A stretch of 64,000 nucleotides of DNA from Lophius americanus (Eukaryota > Chordata > Actinopteri > Lophiiformes > Lophiidae): positions 1,428,001-1,492,000 of the forward strand of contig JBBDHG010000153.1 in assembly GCA_037951165.1 (NCBI GenBank), written 5' to 3'. Positions 38,901 through 51,620 of this stretch are shown here, piece after piece. A program made the position numbers and the translations under genes. A model generated the notes under the pieces. It searched no databases. It saw only the letters and a list, made by a program, of their open reading frames with translations, and was not told where the DNA came from. Position 1 is the first letter of the stretch; every line of letters begins with the position of its first letter.

Positions 38901-41525
38901 GGATTTGCGTTCTAAGCAGTTCTAAGACTGAGGAAACGAAGCGCAGAGACGGTGCAGGTTCAGTTCAGGTACGTAATAACAGAAGGGACTGATGTACCGG
39001 CAAGGGTCAATACAGAAGACCAAACAGAAACAGAGGGCCTCCAGAGTCCACAACGCAGGGATCGCAGGTATTTCTACTCAGTAAGTCCAAAACGTCCAAA
39101 GCAATAATTCAGGGAGCAGAATCAAAATCCAGGGAACACGGCCAGAGTCTTATCAGAGCGAATCAACAGAAAAACAACAAGAGGGAATCTTATTGCTTTA
39201 AGTTGAATCACAAAGGTGAATCAGTAATTTTAACTCACCAGACGAACATTCTTTACTTCCAAAATAAAAAAAAAGGAAAAGTGAACTGGATACCATGACA
39301 TGAAAGTTTGATTGATGGAGCAGCGTTACACTTTTAGACTTTACGAAAATACTTTTCACGCAGTTTCCGTTCTATTTTTCTCATCGCTAGAGGAATGGTT
39401 TGAAAAAAAGCTCCAATATTAAAGCTGCCGGAGAAAGGTCACGGGAGTTCTGCTGTTGGTTTCTGCTGTATCAATGTTTTGACACTGTGGTCAGTGGAAT
39501 GCCTCCGTGGGATTTGGAGGTTTGTGGTGGTTTAGATCAGGGATATAGTGGATGAGGTTTATTTTTATAAAGTGAATCCCCTTGGAGCTACTGTCCTGTG
39601 CTGTGCTCTCTGGGCACGGTGGGGACTTCAGGACAGACACTCGGAGATCTGAGATTGTGGCCTAAAATGACAGAATGTGGGCAGAAAACACGGCCGCTGA
39701 TCTGACCTCTGCATGGCCTTGTTTTTTCCAACTGCTACGGACGCCCGTTAAATATGTACTGAACCGGAGATGGTCTAGCCACAGCTCTTAAATACAAAGC
39801 CACATGAAGTGTACTTTGTAGGGACCCTCAAGGTGGGCATGTCATTCCTCAATTTACACAATTTTAAACGTTGAGGACTATTTGATTTGATCGTCGTCAT
39901 ATCGATTCTTTGGACAACAGTACGATATTTGCCGATATCACAAACAACGGTTCAATTCGATTGAGGGGCGTTCGATCGATTTCAGACGATATGATGCACC
40001 CCATTTAACAAAACTGGTTGCATTTCACATTATAAATCAAAATTATAAAGCAATTTTGACATGTTGTCACAATTTTATGCTGAAATGTTAAAGACAAAAG
40101 CAATAATAATAATAACAAAGATAATAACAAAAAGAACAAAGACCTGTGGTTCACTGTAAAGTGACAAATGTTGTTTTTCTCTTGTCGGTTAACATTAAAG
40201 GAGCCCTGATTACCTTTAAATCATGAACATAACTGTCTATATTTATATTTCCTGAGATGAATTTACATTGTTCTCGGTGGTTTGGAGGTATTTAACTTTA
40301 ACATACTAAAGAACAAAACATAAACAAAAAGCTAAGGTTCCAATCCACATGAGCATTAGTTGAGTTTTTTTTACAGCTGCAAAGGCATCGTTGTTGGTAG
40401 AGAAAACATTTCCACATATTACCCATATCATACCTTATCAAATTAAACTTCTAACTTGCATTACTCTTGGTAAAGTTTTTTTTACAACCATAGGGAGCAG
40501 AAAGCAGTTAGAGTTTTTCACCTACAGGAAAGTTTGTTCCAGAAGAAATGGAACGTAAGGATACCTGAGGGAGAGATGATTGTTTCTTTCTTGTGTTCTC
40601 CTGGTTTGGCTTTAAGTGCCAGCTTTGTCGGTTCTGTGATTGCATGAAAATGTTTTTCCGGACAGACATCCCTTGGCTGACTTTGTATACATGTAAACCC
40701 ACCTGTCGCACGTTCAGCTCAGGGTCCGCTGATAGGAAGCTTGTGGTCCACATCCGGCCCCCGGGCCGCCTATTGAGGTCGCTGGTCTTTATTAGGATAT
40801 ATACGGCAGAAGTAAGAGAAAGCGGCGGCTGCGTCACCGAGTTTAGAAAGTTATGCAGCCATGACATTACTCTCACCATCAACAACATGACGCTGTAGTC
40901 TGACAGCCATGGTTTCAGCTGCGGCGCAAGGACATTCAGGGCAAGAACTCATAGTCGCGTCCTCGCCTCATCTGTGTGTGTTTGTCTGTGTGTGTGTGAC
41001 CGAGGGACTTGGAAAATAACACAGGATATGGAACAGAGCGAGAGCAACAGAGAGAGATTTCATCTTCTCTTTGCCTGTATACATATCTGTTAGAATGTAG
41101 GTCAGGCAGCCCCAGTCACTCTCAGAGCCTCGGAGAACAAGATTGCTGTGCATGTGCGCGCACGCGTGTGTGTGTGTGTGAGTGTGTGTGTGATGTGTTC
41201 ATACACATCGCATGAATAAAGCATATCTCTATCTTGTAATATGTGCTTATTTGTGTGCCCCCTGTCCTCATATGCCATGTGTATGCTGAGTGCATATGTT
41301 TGAAATGCCTGTCTTGGACCGTATATGTCATAGAAAATGTCAGTGTGTCGCAACGAGGGCTGGAAGGTTAACCGAAAATAACCAAAATCGGACAATTACC
41401 GACATCTAACTAGCGTAATCTTACTCTCTGGGTTAATTCAGTCAAACCTCTATGATGCCACACTCACGAACCGTCCTTAGAAAATACAAGTTCAGTAACG
41501 TGACTGTGTGTCGGAGGCTTCAGGG
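38901..41525. other. non-coding, no gene seen
   Basis: The part 38930-39190 ('caggttcagttcaggtacg', 'aacacggccagagtctta') resembles decayed LTR-element flank common in fish, but this is weak. The wording at 39890-40010 with several 'cgatat' words resembles old hAT-type ends. The overlapping frames at 40508-40898 and 41102-41395 match nothing known. Confidence 0.4.
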
Positions 41526-41567
41526 CCTATTGGTACCTGATAAGTTAAGGTACCAGGTACCAATAGG
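41526..41567. repeat. Perfect 14-bp inverted repeat
   Basis: Left arm cctattggtacctg (41526-41539) and right arm caggtaccaatagg (41554-41567) pair exactly across a 14-base loop. Confidence 0.95.
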
Positions 41568-41898
41568 CTGGCCTGACGGATGAAGGAGTTAACCAGCTGC
41601 TAATGACAGTGGAGCAGATGTCTTAATCATTTTACTTTGTCTGAGCCTTTGTCACATCAATAAATAGTTTACAAAGATATTTATTCAGCTCTATATTCTA
41701 TTATGGAGACTTTCATCTTGCTACAGCTTCCTTCAACCTTTATAACTCACTCATATTGTTGTTTTACAGTGAGGATTATTTTCTGTGTGAGAAGATTGCA
41801 TGAAATTGGTTAGCTTGTTTACAGTAAATGCATTGAATCCTGGTTTTCTTGTTATTTTCCAATACACCTGTATTAATGCTGTACAACCTTAAATATAC
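41568..41898. other. non-coding, no gene seen
   Basis: AT-rich unique sequence with nothing recognisable. Confidence 0.5.
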
Positions 41899-42156
41899 AC
41901 CCATCCGTTTTTATGCAACCGCTTTCCTTTTCACGGTCGCGAGAGGCTGAGGACTATCCCAGCTGACATTGGGATAGAACATGCCGCTAGTTTATCAATG
42001 AGGCCGACACACAGAAACAGAAAAAACGTTCATTCATTCAAGAATTCACTTTTATTAAAAATCTTCTACATTCAGAGGAAGCCAGAGTACCCAGATGGAA
42101 CCCATGCAGAACTCCCAAACTCAACACAGTATGGCTCAAGGCCAGAGGTGGATTTG

Positions 42157-42158
<2 letters not shown>
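41899..42158 (-). repeat. Interspersed repeat D, antisense, interrupted
   Basis: It reads 'cccatccgtttttatgcaac', 'tatcccagctgacattggg' and, after about 85 bp of unrelated AT-rich sequence, 'gaggaagccagagtaccca' and 'acccatgcagaactcccaaa'. This is the antisense order of repeat D with an internal insertion or replacement. Confidence 0.7.

Positions 42159-42226
<68 letters not shown>
42159..42226. repeat. (TG)34 microsatellite
   Basis: 68 bp of uninterrupted TG units. The overlapping CV-rich frames are artefacts. Confidence 0.97.
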
Positions 42227-42227
<1 letters not shown>

Positions 42228-42604
42228 CTAAGCCAGTCTTCCCAGTCTATTTGCAGTGTGTACCGTGGAGCTGATGGATTTAGGAGTCCAGTAAAGGGCA
42301 GTTGTGGTCGCCCTCACTCTCTTAGGAACATAGTGTGTGGAAAGAAGGTCTACCAGTTCTTTGTCATACACTTCATCTTTGGAACAACAAAGGGGAAGAA
42401 TAAGAATAGATTGTGCTCGAGTGTCATTGAATGCCTACATAGAGAAAGTGTGTGTCATTTGTGTAAGGGATGTGTGTGTTTGGGTGTGTGTGCATGCGTG
42501 TGTGTGCTCCCATTCTTCCCTTGTTATTCTGTCTGTCGCTGTCCTTGGTGCTGAAACTAGCAGGATCGCCTTTCAACTCCATTACTGCTGTTCCATTTTA
42601 CACT

Positions 42605-42890
42605 GGTGAGCCATAACAATATAACCACTTACAGTCAAGTCAGAATAACATTTATTAGCTCGTTACCATGGCGCTTGTCAGTGGGCGGGATGGATATTGT
42701 GTCCTTGAAGTTGATCTGTGCGACTTTGAGAGTTCCTGGTCTGCAAGGGTCCGTACATACCAATGTGGTATAGGATGGACAAGGCTATCCCGCAGAAGAA
42801 CTACTGTAGCACAAGTTACTGAAAAAGTTCATGCTGGTTCTGAAAGAAAGGTATCAGAATACACAACGCTTTGAGGAGCATTTTGGAGCC
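42605..42890 (+). mobile_element. Tc1-like transposon, 5' fragment
   Basis: It starts with the family terminus 'gagccataacaatataacca'. On the + strand it reads RRRTTVAQVTEKVHAGSERK and then VSEYTTL, which belongs to the N-terminal DNA-binding half of the same Tc1-like transposase as at 13805 (family form RR(A)TVAQIAEKVNAG..RKVSEHTV). It stops abruptly at about 42890 with no catalytic domain and no second terminus. Confidence 0.85.
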
Positions 42891-44039
42891 AAAGGTGGAT
42901 GTATACATGTTCTAGTTGGAATTTTGTAGAAATGCAAATAGAATCTTTCTTTTACTTCCACCCATTTTGTCTGTATTCTTGCTGCATGTGGTTAAGTGTT
43001 GTTTCCTTTGCTGCGCCAGCTAAAGTGGGATCACCCACCACTGACCCGTTTCAACCACTCCTTTCAGGATGTGGAGTGTGAGCATGTGTGGTAGGACCAA
43101 AAAGAAGTGGTGAACTCTGTCTGAGAAGGGTGAAGCTAGAGAAAAACTGCGGTCAAGAGCATGTCAGGAATACAAGTCATCTGAACTGAGTGCGGGTTGA
43201 AGGACATATGGAACCACCACCTAGTTGCTGGTTTCCTCAAAAATGTTCCCTCAGGATAGCCGGGACTCAGAGTCTGATATTTTTTACCCGGAAGAGCAGA
43301 TTATTAGAGGTGTTAAGGCCAAAATGATGTCAATCTAAAACTTAAAATTGGTAAGAAGCCCGACTTGTCAGCTTGGAGCTGCGTAAACCTCCACGTTTGG
43401 ATGTATTCCTTCAACTGAGATCATCACAAACGATGCTTTCCGCAAAGCTGCATTCTCAAACGTTCAACGTGTTTTAAAAAAAATAAATAACCTGATGACT
43501 TCGAAAACACGTGAACAACAAAACATTTAATGAACATTAACATAGTCTCCTGTCATCTCTTCTATTTCCTCTTATTTTCCATCTCTCTGCTGTTCTTGCT
43601 CCCTCCCTTTTTTTCTGGTCCACACAAATCCACACGCTGGTTAATGTGGCCTGTGTCCTGATGAAGAGTGAGAGAGTTGTGATTTGTGATCAGCCTCCGC
43701 ATGAAAACCTTCATCAGAGGACAGACCCATCACTTACACTCTGATTATAATGACCAGGGGGCTAAGGATGAGCGTGTGTGTGTGTCTGTGTGTGTGCATG
43801 TGTGTGTGTGTGTGTATGTGTGCGTGTGTGTGAGTGTATGTGCATGTGCAGGTGGGTGCGCAGGAGTTAAAGTGGAATTTTTGCGGGAGGTGGAAGCCTG
43901 AATGCCAGTGCATCAATAAGAGCCAGATTGCTGTCAGAGAAAATCTACAACAAAAACTGCACATTTGGTTTAGTTTTGGTTTTGAAGTTAGCCTTTGCCG
44001 TAACTGTCTCGCTTCACTCTAGATCCAGAGACCATATAG
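42891..44039. other. non-coding with an interrupted (GT)n
   Basis: (GT)n with interruptions at about 43768-43858. The stretch 43680-43760 before it is unique. No gene is recognised; the frame at 42899-43081 is not a known protein. Confidence 0.5.
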
Positions 44040-44260
44040 AAAGCAAACAAATGTACCGGGAGTAATTTTATCGGGGTGAATATTTTATTTATTTTCTTTA
44101 AGAACTGGATTGATTTTGAGACATGTCAGTTGCACTTTTCTGCTGCTAGGGGGAGCTATCTCCTCATCACAGAGTTCAATCAGAGGGATTGCTTGTACAA
44201 CGCAGGGGATTTGGGGCTTTGCGGGATCATACCCCTGCTGTTGAGGATCAATTTGAGTGA
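44040..44260 (+). mobile_element. Repeat family B copy 5
   Basis: It contains 'aagaactggattgattttg', 'ctgctagggggagctatctc' and 'gcttgtacaacgcaggggat', in family B order. It lacks the 5' head. Confidence 0.65.
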
Positions 44261-44327
44261 GTAGCTTGATGGTACCTGCTGGAAGAAATGACAGGCAGCT
44301 GCAACACTTAAAAAAGCTGCCAATCAA

Positions 44328-44341
44328 ATGTGTGTGTGTAT

Positions 44342-44378
<37 letters not shown>

Positions 44379-44388
44379 TGTGTGTGTG

Positions 44389-44422
<34 letters not shown>

Positions 44423-44494
44423 CATGTGCGTGTGTGTGTTTGTGTTTGTGTGTGTACGTGTGTGTGTGTGTTTGCCTGCGTGTGTGTGAGTGTT
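44328..44494. repeat. Compound (TG)n array
   Basis: About 165 bp of TG with TTTG, ATG and CGTG interruptions. Coding-like frames are artefacts. Confidence 0.95.
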
Positions 44495-44859
44495 TGGAGG
44501 TTGCTTGTATTTTATGGGATGGAAACAGATGGAACTATGTCACAAGTTTGTCAGGAAATCATTTAACCCAAATGGGATTCTGTCTAATACTAATAAAAAA
44601 CCTAGGCGAGTTCCATTTACCACCGGAGTCAGAGATTTTACATACGCGGTGCTCTCGCCCGCTATCACTACCCATAAGCACTTTGACTTTGTTTCACTGC
44701 CACGGTGTTTCCGAATCAAACTGCTGCTGACTGTAATCAAGCGCAAAACAGCCTTTGATGCCGAATTCAAAAACAAAAAAGACAGCAGGATGGTAGTCAT
44801 TAAATGAGAATATAGCTTCAGTGGCCAATCGTTTGCGCTCACGCCGCTACAACTCACTC

Positions 44860-44860
<1 letters not shown>
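44495..44860. other. non-coding, no gene seen
   Basis: The overlapping frames 44490-44807 (+) and 44540-44857 (-) exist, but neither shows a domain or repeat homology I know. Confidence 0.4.

Positions 44861-44903
<43 letters not shown>
44861..44903. repeat. (AC)n microsatellite
   Basis: 43 bp of uninterrupted AC units. Confidence 0.97.
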
Positions 44904-44908
<5 letters not shown>

Positions 44909-47784
44909 GGCTTCCAGCTCGGCCGGGTATTTTATTCAAACTACAAAGCAAACGGACAAAAAAAACAAGAAGAAGTGGAAAACAGAGGTGTGTGCGCGAT
45001 GAAGGGTAAAAGAAAAGCCCCCCTGCTGATTCAAAGTAGAGTCCGCCTATGAACCACCAATGCTCCCTTTACATAACACCCAACAGGCATTGTGAACACC
45101 CGCTGGATGGTTGTGTTTGGCCTCAGGGAGCAGCCGCTGCTCTGATTGAAGTGAATGTGTTGTGAATGGCTGTTTGTGCGTGTGCATGTACGTGTGTGTT
45201 TGTGTGTGTGCGCGCGCTTGTTGTGGGCCGTCTGGTGGGCTCCCTGTGGGGGCCGCCCTCATTCTTTGTGATGGTCCCTATACACCATCAACACCTCATC
45301 TGTTCTGCCCTATACATTCTCTAAATTAGCAGCAGCTGAGGGAGAGAAACAAAGAAGCGTTCACCGCCGTCTCTGTCTTCTTCTCTTTCTAAGTCAAGGG
45401 TTGTTTCACCTTTTTTTGGCATCGTGCGACATCAAGGCACTAACTCCTCTTCTGTCGCTCCCTCCCCCTTTCCTCAACGCCTCTAAAATCATCAAACGAT
45501 GTGGAGCTGGAGAGAGAAATCATGGAGGCAGACACGGATCATTAGCTATATTTGTCCCCACTTCCTGCAGAAGATGATAGATCTAGCTAATTACCCCATG
45601 TTGCCAAGCCTATCACACACGACAAGCGGCCGTCGTTATGGCGGAAATCAGCGTTCGCTTGCCGTGTGCCGCATAGCTGATGCCATATGACTATTCATGA
45701 GCCCCGAGTCCAAGGAGAGGAGGAAAATTCCGCTCCTGTTATGGCTGCATGTGAATGTAATTGTTCTGGAAATGATTTTAATGATGCATGTTCTCCATTT
45801 TCCCTTTATTTAGAAAATGAGTTTGGGGGAGACGTGGTGAGCCGTTCTTCTCCAGCTGAAGGTCAGGAGGTCACGGTGGAAGCAGAAGCCTGGACCACAG
45901 AGCTGTCTCAATCCCAAACCATTTCAGGTAGTGTGGTACGCCCCGTATTTATGAAGTGTGTTTGCGGCTCTTTGATCATAAAACGAGTCTCCTTTCATTC
46001 AGTCCTGCGTAAGAAATGTGGACTTTACCCCCCCAAAATGTTTTTATCAGGCTCCAAGGGCCCCCGAGGTAGAAGGAGCGTATTTTGACGAGATTGTTGC
46101 TTTGGATACTCCTAAAATCTCACAAAAGTTGGCAAACTCATCAAAGGTGGAATCAGAAGAAGCTGTTCTTGAAATGTTTCACCTAAAACCATGAAACCTG
46201 GAACAAATGTGCATCACACCAAGATCAACAAAAACACCACCTGATGCCAAATTACCCAATCTGAATATAGTGATACCTTTTATCCTTCAAGTTACAGGAT
46301 GTGTACTTTCTCAAACTCCTGCTACAGATTTAACCCGACCAACTTCAAATTCCGTCAGTACTATCTTAACACGATACAGATGAAAATATATATCGATAGC
46401 CGCCTCTGAAATTTAAAGGTGCGGCTGTGGCGCTGCAGGGATTTTTGATGATTCATCACAAAACAGGGGCCTCTTTTTACAATTTACAGTCTAAACTCCT
46501 TTTAAAAAGTCGACCCTCAGTAGAATCTAAACAACTGAAAGATGAAAGGTTTTTGAAGTTTTCAACATATTTGACAGCTATGGTCATCCATGGCAGTGTG
46601 GCCAAATCTTTCACCAGGAAACAGGAAGTTTGTTCTGAGGTCACTAAACAGGGTCCAAACGGATCGCACCAGGTTTCACCTCTTGGATCAGGACATTGGC
46701 TGGAAGACATCCACATGATGATTCAGTGATAGCGCCCACCTGTTGGTAACAGGAAGTAACAGGAAATAAACATCATTTCATTTTCATGTAATCTTCATGG
46801 TGTCGTTAATATTTTCTCTGCCTTAAGTACGATACAGAAGATAATGATGATGACGATACGGAATGATCATTTGAATTTCATCCTCAAAAAATTCAGAAGT
46901 AGTTTAAGGTTTTGTGGCTTTCCAGATAAATATTAATCCTTAAGATAAATAATAAATGAATCGCTCTGTTTCACGGTAAACAAAGTTACACTTCATGAAA
47001 TTTTACCTGGAGGAGGAGCCATGCAGGCCAGTTACAAAGTTTGATTCATAACAACAAACAAAAGTTTAATTTCGTTTACTTTATTTTTTTCTCTTATGAG
47101 AAAATGTATTTAATATTTCTAGAGCCTGGAAATCTGAGGCTGTTATAATAATTGACATCAGCCCTAAAAATGATTTTTCAAACAAGGTTTTATTCATTGT
47201 AATGCAACTCATTTCTCATCTGTTTCCAAAATACATTTTATTATTATTATATTTTATTATATTTTATTATTTATTTTTATTATTTATCTATTTTTGACTT
47301 TATTATGTATTAAGCTATTTGTGTCCATCCTGTTATTTTTATTCTTGTTTTAATAGCAAAAGGCACTTTGTAACACAATTTTCGAAAATGCTTCATAAAT
47401 GATAAATAATACACAAATTATTATTATTAATAATACAAAATAATAATAATAATATTAGAAACGATACTACTACAATATGATACTACTATACTGATGTTTA
47501 TAGTAATTGATAATATAATACCAATTTCTATCAAAAAAATATTATTAGATCATAAATAATTATTAAATATAATGATAACAATTATCAGTAGTATATTGAT
47601 GATAATAATAATATTAAGTTTATTGGTTTTTTTATACTTATTTCATCTACTTTTGAGGTAAGACTTTGGTTTATTTTTGGACTATTATAATTCATTAAAC
47701 TACATTTTTTCATTGGTAGATAACAAAACTAATGATGATTTAGTAATTAATACAACTATTGTTACTACTGCTGCTACTGCTCCT
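44904..47784. other. non-coding; candidate conserved block; AT-rich end
   Basis: The block 45490-45720 has repeat-free, balanced sequence with AT-hook and homeobox-like words ('cattagctatatttgtcc', 'gatctagctaattacccca', 'gactattcatgag') and is a candidate enhancer by inference. The 133-codon frame at 45687-46088 lacks any recognisable domain. The part 46100-46740 reads like an old interspersed repeat. The stretch 47220-47680 is extremely AT-rich with ATT units. Confidence 0.4.
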
Positions 47785-48361
47785 ACATCCTTCCCACATC
47801 AAACACATCTGCAAGATCTCCTTTCATCATCTCAGAAATATTTCCAAACTCCGTTCTTCACTCACCTTGAGTGATGCTGAAAAGCTGGTCCACGCGTTCG
47901 TCTCCTCCAGACTGGATTACTGTAACGTACTTCTCATTGGGATCCCTGATAAAAGTCTTCAAAGACTTCAGTATGTTCAAAACAGTGCTGCAAGGATCCT
48001 GATGAGAGTTCGTAAACACGAACACATCACCCCTGTTCTTCATTCCCCTCATTGGCTTCCCATCTCCACCAGGATTGATTATAAGATCTCTCTCCTCACT
48101 CACCAGTGCATCCAGTGCAACCCCTACCTGAAAGAACTACTCACCCCACTGACCTCAACACGATCCCTCCGTTCTACCCACTCATACCGCCTCCTCCTTC
48201 CCCGGACTAAGCTCAGCACCATGGGAGATCGGGCCTTCTGTTCTGCTGCCCCTCGTCTGTGGAATGCCCTCCCTGACCATCTGAGGGCTCCACAGACGAC
48301 TGACACATTTAAAAAAGGACTTAAAACTTTCCTATTTAGCAGAACTTATAACTTTAATTAA
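47785..48361 (+). mobile_element. L2-type LINE, C-terminal part of ORF2 (5'-truncated)
   Basis: About 190 codons read without a stop up to TAA at 48359-48361. In order: LSDAEKLVHAFVSSRLDYCN, then LQRLQYVQNSAARILMRVRK, EHITPVLHSPHWLPIS, GDRAFCSAAPRLWNALPDHL, TFKKGLKTFLF. This is the conserved C-terminal region after the reverse-transcriptase palm in L2-clade non-LTR elements of fish. Such elements copy themselves by target-primed reverse transcription and are usually 5'-truncated, as here. The first methionine of the open frame lies in unrelated AT-rich DNA and is not a real start. The intact frame suggests a younger copy than the others in the window. It cannot move by itself because endonuclease and palm are missing. 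Confidence 0.9.
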
Positions 48362-48505
48362 CATTGCTGCTTTTTTTCAGGTTTTTATGTAGTTATTATT
48401 TTATTTTTTTATTGATGCTGTTATCTGCTTTTACTTTGTAGCACTTTGAGATTTGATCCAAATGTAAAGTGCGTTATAAATTAAATTTATTATTATTATT
48501 ATTAT
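48362..48505 (+). mobile_element. L2-type LINE 3' UTR and (ATT)n tail
   Basis: It reads 'gtagcactttgagatttga' and 'gtaaagtgcgttataaatta', then (ATT)n, the conserved 3' stem and short-repeat tail recognised by L2 reverse transcriptases. It directly follows the coding remnant. Confidence 0.85.
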
Positions 48506-49378
48506 TAATACTACTACTACTAATAATAATACTAGTTATTATTAATACTATACTTTTTTTTGTATATTAACTGTTATTGTTATTATTTTTTCCTAAACAT
48601 TAAACTTATTATTATTTATATTAATAATAATAATAATAATAAGAAGAAGAATAGTTATTATTTATTTTTATTAAGGATTTTTTGCGTTAAACAATTTATT
48701 TAACTGCATTTTCTCGCATCTTCCAAGAAGAAGCCTTCCAGCTTCTGCTCGTTTTTGTTTTTTGAAGGCCGAAGAGTTTTTTTTCCTCCCGCCTCCAATT
48801 CCTACTTTAACCTCAGCTTTCTTCTAATAGCATCATATTTATTCTGCTCGGCACTCAAATAAATACAAAAGAAATTCAGCTTTTCACTGTAAAACATGTA
48901 AATATAAAGGAAAAGAACCTGAGTAGAAGGCAGCAGGAAGAACCCACCCTCAGATCCACAAGGTTATACAGCCACAAATCCTTCACTTCCTGTTGTGTGA
49001 CAGCTCCCCGTCATCAGCGGATCAGCTGAAAAGTTGTGGAAGTGTATTCTGATCACAGTCACAGAGTGTCTGCAGCACTGCCTGCACACACCCAAGCCAT
49101 TTCCCATATTAGTTAAAACCACTTCCCAGATTTTAGTTCGTCTCTTCGTCTCAACCATCTCCCTCTCTTCTTCACTCTGACTGTCAGATAGCATCTTCTC
49201 AGCCCTTCACACTGATTCACATGCACTTAGCATCGGCTTGGCACACATGTTTCCTGTCACTAGATGATGCATGGCGTAAATACCTATCGTAAATACCTAT
49301 TTGCGGTGATATCCGATAGTGCCAGTGCAGTTCTGGTGGCTCCCCACTCCTAGACTGTACGGAATACCAATTAGAGCG
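48506..49378. other. AT-rich non-coding DNA, no gene seen
   Basis: (AAT)n and (AAG)n patches lie at about 48510-48660. The rest is mixed. The minus-strand frame at 48964-49194 is not recognised. Confidence 0.5.
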
Positions 49379-49430
49379 TGTGTGTGCGTGTGTTTGCGTG
49401 TTTGTGTGTGTGTGTTTGCGTGTGTGTGTG

Positions 49431-49514
<84 letters not shown>

Positions 49515-49532
49515 TGTGTGTGTGTGTGTATG
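49379..49532. repeat. Long (TG)n microsatellite
   Basis: About 150 bp, imperfect at the 5' side (CGTG and TTTG interruptions) and pure in the middle. Confidence 0.97.
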
Positions 49533-49889
49533 GCAGAGGGTAGGGTTGGGCACCATATGCCTCAAACAAATTTCCCCACATCTTCAAGGTGAAAACAAAG
49601 GGAAACTGATAATGTTGTGAATTGTTGTGACAGATGTCGGAGCATCCCCGCCCCCACCCACCAAAATGATAAACACATGCACACACAAAGCTCGTTTTAT
49701 GTCCCGGCGTATATTACACTAATCACATTTCTTATCTTTTTTCATTCCTTAATAAAATTCTGACAACTGCTCTCCTTGTTCCTCTGAGCGGTTTGAGTCG
49801 GTCTGACAAACTATCAGAGCCGAGCAGGTGCTGGTTCCAGACTAGTCTGAGACCCAGTTTAGAGCCGGTTCAACAAGTAGAGAACCAGA
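49533..49889. other. non-coding, no gene seen
   Basis: Unique mixed sequence leading into the minisatellite. The frame at 49793-50053 has no known domain and its end is made of minisatellite units. Confidence 0.45.
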
Positions 49890-50882
49890 ATGGTTTGCCA
49901 CCAGCTCCATGTCATTATGTCACAGAGGCGCCAGAACCACATCAGTATCTCCCAGAGGTGCTACAGCAACATCATTACGGTAGAAGCGTTAGACCCACCC
50001 TATTATCTAATGGAGGCTCTAGAGCCAACATCAGTATTTTACAGAAGCACTGAGGCGACAGCATCATGTCAGAGGCACTACAGCATGTTCTTGCGTCAAA
50101 GAGGCACTTGAGCCAGGTTAGTATGTCACAGACGCGCTACAGCAACATCATTACCTCAGAGGCGGAGCCACGTCAAAGAGGCACAAGAGTATGTCATCAC
50201 TATGCAGAGCAACTAGAGCCTACTGTCACGGAGGCATTTTAGCAAAGTACAGGCACTCAAGCAAGTGAACAACATCAGTATCTCCCAGAGGCGCTACAGC
50301 AACATCATTCATTTAGAGGCTCTAGAGCCACGTTATTATATTATTAGATTCAGGCTCTAGAGCCACGTCATCCTGTCACAGAGGTACTTGAGCCACAATA
50401 GTATGTAACAGGGGCGCTACAGCCACGTCATTATGGCAAAACCACTAGGGCCACGTTCATTTTTTTAAAGAAAAACAAGGGGCCGTGACATTATGTCCCA
50501 GACACACTAGAGCCTGTAGCCTTAGAGCTCTCATTATATCACAAAGGCACTGGAGTCACATCATTATGTAACAGAGGCACTAGAGCCCTCAGTAATCAGG
50601 GGCACTAGAGTCACATCATTATGTCACAGAGGCACTAGAGTCACATCATTATGTAACAGAGGCACTAGAGCCCTCAGTAATCAGGGGCACTAGAGTCACA
50701 TCATTATGTCACAGAGGCACTAGAGCCCTCAGTAATCAGGGGCACTAGAGTCACATCATTATGTCACTGAGGCACTAGAGTCACATCATTATGTCACAGA
50801 GGCACTAGAGTCACATCATTATGTAACAGAGGCACTAGAGCCCTCAGTAATCAGGGGCACTAGAGTCACACTATTATGTAAC
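49890..50882. repeat. 30-bp minisatellite with a homogenised 3' half
   Basis: Units of about 30 bp built on 'ggcactagagtcacatcatt' plus 'atgtcacaga'. From about 49900 to 50540 the units are diverged. From 50547 to 50880 they are nearly identical, with two kinds: the 30-bp unit (its last part 'atgtcacaga' or 'atgtaacaga') and a 25-bp unit containing 'ccctcagtaatcagg'. These alternate in a higher-order pattern. Not coding. Confidence 0.92.
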
Positions 50883-51345
50883 CTTCCCAGCAGTCATTTC
50901 ATCCCAGGTCTGACAACGGTGCTTTGCAGAATAAAATTTGCAATGCTATGTGCTGCATAATACGCCCCATGTTTTAAAATTATTGAACGCAAATGAAAAT
51001 AAATATCAAATACAGATTGAGATCCAATGACTTGTGAAGAAGAATATGAAGTAGGAAAGGGGTTTTAACTAATTGCCTAATGGCTCCTCAAACCTAGTTT
51101 GAAAAATTAAACAGTGGCTCACACCATCATGAGTTGCGTGAGAACTCCCAACGTTATTTTTTTCTAATTAAATCAAACTACTGAACCAAATTCAATTAAA
51201 TTTGATGGAGGGGTCTTCATGAAGACGGATACGTTCTTGTTTGGAATAGAATGAAGGGGCAGATCCAGGGATTTGTTTCCCCCAAATTCTTTAACATTTT
51301 TCATCAGTTCATTTTGACTAATTATGAACATAAGAGACACTCAGA
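50883..51345. other. non-coding, no gene seen
   Basis: AT-rich unique sequence with nothing recognisable. Confidence 0.5.
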
Positions 51346-51620
51346 TCGGCCATAACATTAAAACCACCTACCCCTTTTGCTGCCACAGAAGCAGTACCAA
51401 CATTAACGTTTTCCGCAAACTTTGCAACAGTGGTATCAGAAAACACAAACTATCACCCAAGAATGAGCATGGGCGCCCATGGCTCACCAAGGGCCCTTCC
51501 TTTGAGCAATTAACCACTGTAGACAAGGAACACCCAACCCTTGTCAAAGTCGTAATTTGTGCCATTCTAGCAAGATAATTGGACTTCAGGTCTCGGTGGT
51601 TATAATTTTATGGCTGATGA
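51346..51620 (-). mobile_element. Tc1-like internal-deletion derivative (MITE), 275 bp
   Basis: Left end 'ggccataacattaaaaccac' at about 51348 and right end 'ttataattttatggctgat' are the family termini in inverted orientation. The interior keeps scattered antisense transposase pieces ('tgagcatgggcgcccatgg', 'cttgtcaaagtcg'), so it derives from the same element as 13805-15323 by internal deletion. Non-coding. Confidence 0.85.
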